Source: a virus. Taken from it: DNA of 40,551 nucleotides. The notes beneath the pieces are model-generated. The model was given only the letters and a program-made list of their open reading frames with translations. It did no database searches and was not told where the DNA came from. Every line of letters starts with the position of its first letter. Position 1 is the stretch's first letter. Made by a program: the position numbers and the translations under genes. Positions 29,216 to 37,700 of this stretch are shown here, piece after piece. The stretch spans positions 1 through 40,551 of the IMG/VR virus record IMGVR_UViG_3300027280_000004. The stretch is one strand, 5' to 3'.

Positions 29216-29670
29216 TAGTTAAGTGGGTTGTCTACTAGGGAATCATAGGCTTTCCATATATCATCTATTTCTGTTTGGTATTTGTCAAGCTTATCACCCA
29301 AACTATCAGTGATCCCAGTCGATCTCTCAACTTGACTACGTAAGTCAAGCAAGTCTTTCTGTTGTTCCAAGATTGTTTGCATCTGCGTACTAATCGTTGA
29401 CAACCTTGTGTTAAGTCCTCTAACATCATTATCTTGTACCGCCTGTTCTAGTGTTTGTATACGAGAACCTAAGTCCCCTGCTGTTTTATCGAATGTTCCT
29501 GACTTAGTGACAACTGTCTCAATGCCTGACTCAACAGCATAGAACCTTTGTAATGTGTCATAGCCGTAGTATATACCACCACTAAGAGAACCTAAGATGG
29601 GTAGGGCAGCAGCTATGTACCACCCTTTGAATGTAAACCCACCAACTTTTACTTCAGCATCTTCTATCAT
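29215..29670 (-). CDS. Membrane-anchored coiled-coil protein
   Basis: 151 aa. One transmembrane segment near residues 17-37 (WYIAAALPILGSLSGGIYYG) followed by about 100 residues of probable coiled coil (LGSRIQTLEQAVQDND; LSTISTQMQTILEQQKDLLD). This is the build of inner-membrane spanins and of some holin-associated proteins. It overlaps the exported 274-aa gene by 4 nt. It might be a second i-spanin candidate or another lysis regulator; less likely than the 88-aa protein beside the lipoprotein. Confidence 0.55.
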   Translation of the reverse strand: MIEDAEVKVGGFTFKGWYIAAALPILGSLSGGIYYGYDTLQRFYAVESGIETVVTKSGTFDKTAGDLGSRIQTLEQAVQDNDVRGLNTRLSTISTQMQTILEQQKDLLDLRSQVERSTGITDSLGDKLDKYQTEIDDIWKAYDSLVDNPLN

Positions 29671-30491
29671 GGCTGAGGATCGTTGTTAGCTAATGAACCG
29701 TGTTGCATTATATACGTAGCAGCACCGTAGATGTCATCAGCATCCTTCATTTCACTTGTTAAGTAACCGTTCCAACCTGTAGCATTACCGTAGTTATCCC
29801 ATGTAATGACAAACTCGTCAACACTTTGTGTGTATGTTAAGGCTGAGTAGTTACCTATGACAATGCTGTTCTGTGCTGCATAGCTGTCAATGCTTGCTGT
29901 AAGGCTTTCAGTATTAGCAGCTGCCATGAATGCACCAGCTTGTTGAGCATACCCTTCAACAGAATCTAATGCTTGGTTGTATGTGGCTACTTCAGCTGCA
30001 TCTATAGAGTACTCATCTGTAGAAAGCATGTCTTGTAGAGCTACCTGTTCAGGTGCTGTGTCAGCTTCCATTGCAACTTCAGCAACTGACGTAGCTGTCA
30101 TAAGAACATCTGTAGCATCAACCAATGTGTCAACAGCTAAGGCTAAGTTGTTCATAGCAGCTACATGTTCTTGTACGAAGAGCTGTTCAGCTGTTGTAGC
30201 TGTAGCATAATCATGTTGCATTACCTGATCAACAGCATCTAGGTAAGCTGTAAGCATAGAACTAGAAATATGACCATCATCTAATGATCCATCTACTATG
30301 ACACCACCAACCTCAGCATAACCTGTAGCACCAACACCCAACTGAATTGACAACTGTAGTCTGTTATCTATAACATTAATACTATCAATCAGTGCTTGTA
30401 GTTTCTCTTCCCCTGTCTGTGCGTTTGCTTGTCCTGAAACGGTCACTAAGACTGAGCTTGCTAACAGTAGTTTTTTCATCTGACTCTTCAT
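29667..30491 (-). CDS. Exported protein of unknown function
   Basis: 274 aa with a clear Sec signal peptide: MKSQMKKLLLASSVLVTVSG then QANA before a predicted cut ahead of QTGEE. The mature part is acidic, Ala/Thr-rich and probably helical (LTAYLDAVDQVMQHDYATAT near 80-99), with aromatic C-terminal elements (ITWDNYGNATGWNGYL). Start at 30491 or, equally possible, 30479. Its first 107 nt overlap the end of the upstream gene in another frame. A periplasmic role in lysis or virion exit is suggested only by position. Confidence 0.65.
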   Translation of the reverse strand: MKSQMKKLLLASSVLVTVSGQANAQTGEEKLQALIDSINVIDNRLQLSIQLGVGATGYAEVGGVIVDGSLDDGHISSSMLTAYLDAVDQVMQHDYATATTAEQLFVQEHVAAMNNLALAVDTLVDATDVLMTATSVAEVAMEADTAPEQVALQDMLSTDEYSIDAAEVATYNQALDSVEGYAQQAGAFMAAANTESLTASIDSYAAQNSIVIGNYSALTYTQSVDEFVITWDNYGNATGWNGYLTSEMKDADDIYGAATYIMQHGSLANNDPQP

Positions 30492-31098
30492 TTGATTCTA
30501 TGTCCTCTCCTACCTTTAACAAGGTGTCCCAAAATTGTTTGTCATCAACATACCCCACCACATAAACGGAAGGATTCTCTCTATACTTTAGTAAAGCATT
30601 CTTACCCATAAGAAGTTTACCAGTTTTGAAATCGTTTACAGGGCAGGGCGTATTAGCTAAAACCATCGCCTTAAATACAGCTGGATCAGCACATAAAATA
30701 CTGATGCCAGAAATCTGCAAACCTAAACCTCCTACTTGCTGAGGTGCTCCTAAAAGCCTAGCATTCTTACGTCTGTTACAGGAGTTATCTTGCTGCATAC
30801 CACCTGATGACAAGCCTATGACACTTAACTGTATACCTACAGAACTTGGCATTAAGCATGAGTCGTTACCACCGCCACCCATAATCGTAGGTGCTATACT
30901 GGACATGACAGGAGCTTTATCCCCTGCACCTGTCGCATTGTAGTTGTTGGTAACAGTTTCGTCTGTGTTGTTACTGTCTACTGTACTGTCTTGGTAATTA
31001 TTACTGAAGTCACCTGTAACATCATTGGCTAGTACACTGGTCACCAAGAACATCTTTAAGATTAGAGTCTTGGCACATAAGCTGAACAGCTGCTTCAT
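30385..31098 (-). CDS. Exported protein of the late/lysis region
   Basis: 237 aa from ATG 31098, giving a signal peptide MKQLFSLCAKTLILKMFLVT-SVLA ahead of ND; a frame start at 31128 would add ten residues. The mature part has an Asn/Thr-rich start (DETVTNNYNATGAGDKAPVM) and a conserved-looking middle (MGGGGNDSCLMPSS; NRRKNARLLGAPQQVGG; ISILCADPAVFKAM), with several cysteines that could form periplasmic disulfides. The C-tail is charged and overlaps the 274-aa gene. Resembles proteins of unknown function in other marine podoviruses. Confidence 0.65.
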   Translation of the reverse strand: MKQLFSLCAKTLILKMFLVTSVLANDVTGDFSNNYQDSTVDSNNTDETVTNNYNATGAGDKAPVMSSIAPTIMGGGGNDSCLMPSSVGIQLSVIGLSSGGMQQDNSCNRRKNARLLGAPQQVGGLGLQISGISILCADPAVFKAMVLANTPCPVNDFKTGKLLMGKNALLKYRENPSVYVVGYVDDKQFWDTLLKVGEDIESNEESDEKTTVSKLSLSDRFRTSKRTDRGRETTSTD

Positions 31099-31240
31099 CT
31101 TTACCGATAAGAGATAGTGTTTGTGCATTTAAATTTCTTTGACATTTAGGCTCGTTGTTAGGACATACCGAAGGGAACTGTATTGTTGTGGACGTACAGG
31201 CAATCAATACCAAAACTAATACGAGGTAATATTTAATCAC
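31022..31240 (-). CDS. Probable outer-membrane spanin lipoprotein (Rz1-like)
   Basis: 72 aa. MIKYYLVLVLVLIAC is a lipoprotein signal with lipobox L-I-A-C, cleaved before Cys15; the mature part is about 58 aa. It overlaps the 88-aa membrane/coiled-coil protein upstream by 8 nt and the exported protein downstream, the overlapped arrangement usual for Rz/Rz1 pairs. The mature sequence has three more Cys, less Pro than classical Rz1. It would join the inner-membrane partner to disrupt the outer membrane at lysis. Confidence 0.6.
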   Translation of the reverse strand: MIKYYLVLVLVLIACTSTTIQFPSVCPNNEPKCQRNLNAQTLSLIGKDEAAVQLMCQDSNLKDVLGDQCTSQ

Positions 31241-31499
31241 GTCTGCTGTCTTCCATCATAATCCTGATTGACTTAATGTTCTCATCAATACGAGCTAGGG
31301 TTAAAGCTTGTGTTTGTACAATCTTATCGAGGGTTTCGATACGTACTTCATGACGTAGTATCTCACGAGTGTTGTTCTTAACGGAGTTGTCAAGTGATGA
31401 CACATACCATACAAGAGCTATGGTTTGACAGATGATAGCTACTACTAGAGTAACAGGTACTGTCTTCGATAAGTGCCAATCAGTTTCTTTGTCCATCAT
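31233..31499 (-). CDS. Probable inner-membrane spanin (Rz-like)
   Basis: 88 aa from ATG 31499, which overlaps the holin stop as ATGA. Short charged N-terminus (MMDKETDWHLSKTV), one transmembrane segment (about residues 15-35, PVTLVVAIICQTIALVWYVS) and a coiled coil (DKIVQTQALTLARIDENIKS). WHLSKTVP at the N-terminus is a motif of a phage lysis-region family. Adjacent lipoprotein and holin make an i-spanin the best reading; a holin accessory protein is an alternative. Confidence 0.6.
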   Translation of the reverse strand: MMDKETDWHLSKTVPVTLVVAIICQTIALVWYVSSLDNSVKNNTREILRHEVRIETLDKIVQTQALTLARIDENIKSIRIMMEDSRRD

Positions 31500-31939
31500 T
31501 TTGTAAACCCTGCTCCGAAGTATAGGCCAACAATAGCTGACACAATGTGAGTATCTAGTGGTGTTATGACAAAGCCAGAGGCAGCTTGCCATCTTACAGT
31601 TTCGTTAGCACCAAGTAGCCAGTTAATAATACCACCCTCAACTTCAGTGTAACCTACGATAACGTTTATCTCAGGGTAGAATACAGCAACTAACTTAGGC
31701 AGTACAATTATAGCAAACACAGCTGACAGAGCTATAAGCCTACGTGTCCAAGCAAAGTGTTTGTCAGTCTTACCAGCTTCACGAGCTATGTTAACTTGTT
31801 CAGCATTGAAGTTAGCTCGTTCCATGAGCATCTTGTTGTTCTCTTGTTTAGCCTTAATGCTTTGACCCCATATGGACATGACCCCACCGAGAACGGTAGA
31901 GCCTAGCATTGTAATTAGTTCTAATGGTAATCCAAACAT
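31496..31939 (-). CDS. Holin, three-transmembrane (GTA/phage 3TM type)
   Basis: 147 aa. First hydrophobic helix near residues 8-25 (LITMLGSTVLGGVMSIWG), a charged helical linker (QENNKMLMERANFNAEQVNI), second membrane segment near 67-89 (RRLIALSAVFAIIVLPKLVA) and a third near 127-145 (HIVSAIVGLYFGAGF). This fits the 3TM holin family known from gene transfer agents and marine phages. It follows the 913-aa virion protein and is coupled to the spanin-like gene. It would permeabilise the inner membrane at the end of infection. Confidence 0.75.
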   Translation of the reverse strand: MFGLPLELITMLGSTVLGGVMSIWGQSIKAKQENNKMLMERANFNAEQVNIAREAGKTDKHFAWTRRLIALSAVFAIIVLPKLVAVFYPEINVIVGYTEVEGGIINWLLGANETVRWQAASGFVITPLDTHIVSAIVGLYFGAGFTK

Positions 31940-31957
31940 TTATTTAGACTTTCTTTA

Positions 31958-34699
31958 TTAGTTTACACTTAATGTACCCAGTGTTTCGTTTAAGTCAGGC
32001 TTAGTCCAAGACTTCAACACTGTTCCGTCTGCTTTACGGATGTCATACTTAGTACCTGTTCTTTTACCGTTTGTTTCAACGGAAGTAGTGACAATATCTG
32101 CAGCTTCTTCACCTGTTTTTGCGACAAGATTATACGTTGCTAGTCTACGTTTTAACAAACCTCTTGGGTAATTGTTTACTGAAACATTGTTTACTTTTTC
32201 TTTACCAGATCTAAAGTTAGTAGTGAACCCAATTAAATTGTCAGTTGTTTGAGTAGCTTCATCTTTGCTTGTCTCATCCAACATTGTTTTAACAGAAGAC
32301 CAACCCGTACTTTCAACACCAGCATTCCAAGCCATATCATACGCAGCCTCTTTAGCTTTATCCGATAAATCTTCAAAGCCTGTACCATAATTCTCCCCAG
32401 CTTGCTTGCCAAACTCCACATAAACAGCCTTTGCAAACTGTTCATCCGAAGAATAAGAAGACCTAGAAAGACCAAACTTAGTAGCACCTGAATAATCTAT
32501 ATCAGCTAAATCTGACTCTTTTAAACCATGAGTTCCTGTAGGATCAATAGCAGTACCATCAGATTTCTTAATGCTATTTTTGTCAGGGACTATACCATAG
32601 GGTAGTGTAATTATATTCCTACCATCTAAGTGTATATCTGTACCTTCCGATTCTGTTAAAGAGTTAAACCCACTTTGTAAGGGAGCTGCTAGAGTAATAG
32701 TAGGGTTACCATCTGAATCAAGAGGTGTTACTACAATCTCTTCGTCAGGTTCTCTAGGTGTAGCTTCAGCATTAGACTCAAAGTCAATATCTTCTAATGG
32801 TACTCCTATAAAATCTTCATTGATAGCTGCAGTTACATCCGCATTCTGATCAGCTGTTAAGTTATTGTTGGTATCTATTAGGTTATTGTTGGTATCTACT
32901 GGAGCTGCATCATCCTCTTGACGAGTAAGTATCATAGATTCCATAGTAGATGGGTCACCACCTAACCTACGCCAGTAGTTAGCATATGTCTTGAACTGGT
33001 TGTTAGCTCGTGTAATCTCTGAGTAGTTTCTACCTAGAGCCTCAACACCCCAACCTTTACCACGTAACTCTGTTCGTTCACCCGTTGACAAAGCCCTACC
33101 ACTATCTTTAATCATGCGGTAGATATTACCACCGTAATACTTGTCAGCTTTAGCTTGGAATAAACCACCAGCCCACTCTGAAGGACTTGTAGTTTTCTCA
33201 GCTTTCAGTTTAACCTCACCAATACCTGTCAATTCAAATACTGTACTCTCTACAATACCTTTCATTGTGGTAGCAAAGATATTAGACTGAGACTGTAGTG
33301 CATCCTTTAACTGGTTGACAGCAAGTGTATGGCCTTCAGGGTCTAACTTCTTGACAATATTTAGTTTGTCAAATACATCGTTGGCATATAATACATCCAT
33401 TGTTTCTTTACTTAAGAGTTTGTTTGATGTACTGACGTTAACTGTAGCTTGACCAACACCATTCAAGAATGAATCTCTATGCTCAGGTTGGTTAAGGTTC
33501 ACAGGTTCTGTTAACTTCACCTTAAAATCAAAAGCATTGTTTATTGCATTTAATCTGTCTTTGTCACTACGGTCTGTGGCTATTTCCAATTCTTCATTGT
33601 TGTGTAGTATGACAGCTGCACCAACTTCAGGTTCATCTAAACCGAATACATTTAAGTTAGTGTACACTGTGTCTTTAGTTTCTGTCTTTTCTAAAGTCTT
33701 TAAGATTTCAGGCCATTTACCAGCAACATAACTAGACCAATCAACTTTATCTGACAATAAAGCCTGAGCTAATATAGGGTCTGTTTTACCTAACACTTTA
33801 GCTTGCTTTAGAAGGGCTGCAGATATTGGCTCCATTGCTGCCATAGTTTCAGCTGTAAGCATATCTTTGTCATACGTTTCAAGACGACCCAGAAGAGAAT
33901 CTAATGTGTCAATCTGTGATTTAACAGGGGAGAACTCATCGGCTGTTATGTTGAGTGGTCTTGTAAGTTGAGACTTAGCTATATCAAAGCTAGTTCTTAG
34001 TTGAACCATAGACTCAGGGCTGACATCACCACCAGCTATTTCAGCTTGTAGACCTACTAAAGCTATTGCTCTAATGTTCTGTAGTATTTTGTTAGCATGA
34101 GGCATATATGACTCTTGAAATTCCATCTTGTCTATGTTAGATGCTGACGTTATATATAATGCCGCAGCTTCAGAAGTCTTCATATCATTTAAGGCTACAG
34201 TAGCTACATCTTGACTCGTGAAAGGTTTACCTGATTGACTTAACTTTTGTTCAGCTAGGAACATATATGCAGGGTTTTCTATTAACTGTTTGTTAGCTGC
34301 CTCAGCTGCTGCCATAGCAGGGTTAAAGGTTAGAGAACTTATGTCAACACCTGTACGCCTAAATACAGCATCAGCCTCACCGTCACCTAATTGAAAACCT
34401 AAAGATTCATATGAGGATACAGCTGAGTTAATACCAGCCTTAAGACGTGTTGGGTCTGTTACACCTTTAAGCTTGTCTAGCTGTGTGACAAAATTAGCAA
34501 AACCAGCTTTATTCAAGGAAGCTTCTGTAGGTTTACCTCTAGTTTGTGCTTTGGAATATGCATCCATAGCACCAAACAAACCTTTTGTCAGGTTAGCCAT
34601 GCCTTGAGCTGCAGCTGCTGAAGCACTGGCACTAGGTGCATTGACACCCTTCTCATAGGCTGTACCTTCGTCACCTAAATCCATAGCAAAACCTGCCAT
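31958..34699 (-). CDS. Large internal virion protein with C-terminal lysozyme-like domain
   Basis: 913 aa. The N-terminal two thirds are Ala/Lys/Asp-rich and helical, as in T7 gp15-type ejection proteins. From about residue 680 the sequence resembles GH24 (T4-type) muramidase: LTESEG with E685, D692 in HLDGRN and T698 in ITLPYG match the Glu-Asp-Thr triad order with the same Asp-Thr distance as T4 lysozyme (six), and DKAKEAAYDMAWNAG matches the later helix. The Glu-Asp gap is shorter than in T4 (7 against 9). Likely locally digests peptidoglycan on entry and perhaps at lysis. Fold call is by eye. Confidence 0.7.
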   Translation of the reverse strand: MAGFAMDLGDEGTAYEKGVNAPSASASAAAAQGMANLTKGLFGAMDAYSKAQTRGKPTEASLNKAGFANFVTQLDKLKGVTDPTRLKAGINSAVSSYESLGFQLGDGEADAVFRRTGVDISSLTFNPAMAAAEAANKQLIENPAYMFLAEQKLSQSGKPFTSQDVATVALNDMKTSEAAALYITSASNIDKMEFQESYMPHANKILQNIRAIALVGLQAEIAGGDVSPESMVQLRTSFDIAKSQLTRPLNITADEFSPVKSQIDTLDSLLGRLETYDKDMLTAETMAAMEPISAALLKQAKVLGKTDPILAQALLSDKVDWSSYVAGKWPEILKTLEKTETKDTVYTNLNVFGLDEPEVGAAVILHNNEELEIATDRSDKDRLNAINNAFDFKVKLTEPVNLNQPEHRDSFLNGVGQATVNVSTSNKLLSKETMDVLYANDVFDKLNIVKKLDPEGHTLAVNQLKDALQSQSNIFATTMKGIVESTVFELTGIGEVKLKAEKTTSPSEWAGGLFQAKADKYYGGNIYRMIKDSGRALSTGERTELRGKGWGVEALGRNYSEITRANNQFKTYANYWRRLGGDPSTMESMILTRQEDDAAPVDTNNNLIDTNNNLTADQNADVTAAINEDFIGVPLEDIDFESNAEATPREPDEEIVVTPLDSDGNPTITLAAPLQSGFNSLTESEGTDIHLDGRNIITLPYGIVPDKNSIKKSDGTAIDPTGTHGLKESDLADIDYSGATKFGLSRSSYSSDEQFAKAVYVEFGKQAGENYGTGFEDLSDKAKEAAYDMAWNAGVESTGWSSVKTMLDETSKDEATQTTDNLIGFTTNFRSGKEKVNNVSVNNYPRGLLKRRLATYNLVAKTGEEAADIVTTSVETNGKRTGTKYDIRKADGTVLKSWTKPDLNETLGTLSVN

Positions 34700-34711
34700 A
34701 ATTACATATCC

Positions 34712-37700
34712 TTATTTTTGTTGTTGTTGGAAAACCTGTGCATCAAACTCAAGACCTAATCTTGTAGCATTTTTTATCATGTCAGGGAAGGTTTCACCTC
34801 GTGCAAGTCTCTTCTGAATCTGTACTTTTATTTGATTCGAGAAGGGTTGCGCCCAAAGCTCATCGTTTATCTCGTAGAAGAGTTTCTCACCTTTTAGCAT
34901 ATCATCTTTATTACCTTCTGTCAAGAGCCTTATGGCATAATCAGACTTAGCCCTCATTCTTTTCTCGAAATCACGTACAACTTTAGTCTCTTTGTAGATC
35001 ATTTCGTTTAAATCATAGAAGTTTTGTACAGGTGCTGGTGTCGCACCGAATAATACTGCAGCCCAAGTTATGGGGTCTAGGTCACCTACTGACAGCTTAC
35101 GTGTACGGCTACGATAATTACCTGTCTCAATTAGTTCTTTTATCTTGATACCTTTATCAAAAGTAGAAATGTTGCGTACTAACTGTGTCAAATCCTCACG
35201 AGCTATTTCACCTTGCCCTTTGAACATAGCAGCAAAGGCTGATGTAGCTACTTTGTACATGTCTCTTGCAATCTCACCAGATGGACCAGCAAGTACTGTC
35301 ATAAACTCATCATCGAAAAGTTTACGGTATGTGTCTACAAGCTGATCTACAGGAGCTACACGAGTAGCATATGCTGTCTCAGAACCTAATAGCTCAGACA
35401 GTAAGGCATCAATAGTACCATACTTAATACGGTTAAACATCTTGACAGTCTCAGGGTCTTGAGGGTCATATCCTAGTTTCTCTGTGACGTAACCTGCAGA
35501 TTTACCTAAGCCTAAACCTGTTAACCCGAACATCGGCCCCATTGCAGCAAACATACGTATACGTTCACCAGCTGTAAAGTTACGACCAACTGTAATATTT
35601 TCTAATGCTCGTAAAGAAAACGATAACCACTGTGTTGGTACTCTCATTGGTCCTGACTGTGCAAAACTACGTGATGATGTAGTCATACGGAATGACAAAT
35701 CTTGTTCACGGTTAGTTATCCAGAGTTTACCTTCGGGTGATAGTGGGTCAATTAATGGACGTTTAACTCTATGCTCTAAGAAAGCTGTGGTAAGAGCTGA
35801 CATACGTGTAGCTCGTTCACCTTCCTTAAATAAGAAGGTTGACTTATCTAAAAACTTATTAGCATTGTCAGCAGCTTTACCTGTAAGAGTACTTGAAGCA
35901 CCAAACTTCTGTGCCTGTTGAAGTTCTAGGATTTGTGTGTCAATAATGTTACGACCACTCTCATCAATATACCTGATTAAACTGGTTAGTTCATCTTCAT
36001 CAATAAGTTTAAGTTTAGCTAACCGTTTTATTGCTAGACTACGAGATGGCCCTACTGGTAGTTTAGTAATAATCAACATAGGTGCTGTTAGACCTAGGGC
36101 TTTACTACCTTGTACTGGTGATACAGCTGCTATTGTTAGTGCATGCAGTGACTGTAAAAAGAATTGGTCAGGGTTAAGGAAACCAAACTTGGAGTAGAAC
36201 CCAACCTTCATAAGAGTAGACGATGGGTCAGTCTTAGCTAGATCGACCTTCATACCTGATTTCTCGAAAACATTCTCAGCTACTGAGTTACTAAAGGATT
36301 CCCACTTGTCACTTAACCATGTTGGTTGGTTGAGCCTACGTTTAATAACATCTTGTTGTTCACGTAACTGTGCTGCTGTGTCATTAAACTTACCTGTCTT
36401 AGTTACCTTAGCTCCTAAGAAACGATTAAGGAAATCACTCTCTGGGACACCTTTAGGAAACTCTACAATGTTAGGGTTGTTGTTAGCTAACTTAGTCCAA
36501 CCTACAATAGCATTCTGTGATGCTGCACGGTTAGTATACCCGAACACCTCAGAACCGAACTGGTCTGCTATAGCTGATACAGGGCTTGCGTTGACAGCTT
36601 CCTTACCACCAAACTCAAACAATGGTGTGTCACCACGTTTAGTGTTTAGGCGAGTACCTACAACTTCACCGTAAGTAGAACCAGATAGAGATATATCCTC
36701 ACCTTGGTCAACTATACTTACCTTCTCATCACGAGCTTTTGCTACAAACTCTTCTCTAAACTTAAAGTTGTACTTTGTACCTAAAGTAACTAAGTCTTCG
36801 TAGTCAACTATGTGTTTATTCCAAGAATTATTCTGTCTGATTACATCACCTAGGTCATCATACTCAGGTTTAGATAAGGCAAGCTTACCTATATCGTCAA
36901 CACCTTGAGTATCCATAAGTGCTTTAACTTTACGGGTGATGTTATTTATTTGTAAGACAGCTAACTGTGCTTGCTCTTTACCGAAAGAACCTAACAGTGT
37001 CTTAAATCCACCACTAATCTTGTTACCTGACACCAAGGTTTGTTCCTTAGTTGTACCAACAAACCAACGGAACTCAGCATTTGTACGAGGACCACCTACG
37101 TTGTAAGGCATAACATCCACACGTTCTAGTGCACGAGTAGACTTGACGTTAGTGACAAACAAATGATCCATATATGTACTAGGAACTTTAAATACGATTT
37201 GGTCTGGATTTAGTTCTGCTTTACGAATGCTACGTCCTGTAGCAAAGTCTAATACTAATTCGTCATCTGGTAGTTTTACTCTTACATTGTCAACACGGTA
37301 AACAATATCTGCAAAGTCATCTGTAAACTCAGCATATACACCACCCTCAGCTACAACTTTCTTAAGGCGATCACTTGATCTGATCTGCCAAGATGTATCA
37401 CTGATGTCAATTATAGCATCATAAGCTTCTAAGGTTTGTTTGGATGGGGTACTACCGTACATAGTCTTGTACAATGCTTCAAAGCTTTCCTTAGTAGGAG
37501 CTTTACGTAAGTATGACAACTCACCATCTCTTAGTTGTGTCATAAAGTCACTTAGGTTCGTTCTCTCAGAACCCTTAACTTTGTTAATAATCTTCTGGTA
37601 TGGTTTAACTAGGTCACCTACTAAAGCTTGACCAGCTTCAGCTTGCATAAACTTACCACCAATCTTCTCACCTAGACGAACAGTAGCTGGACCAAACATT

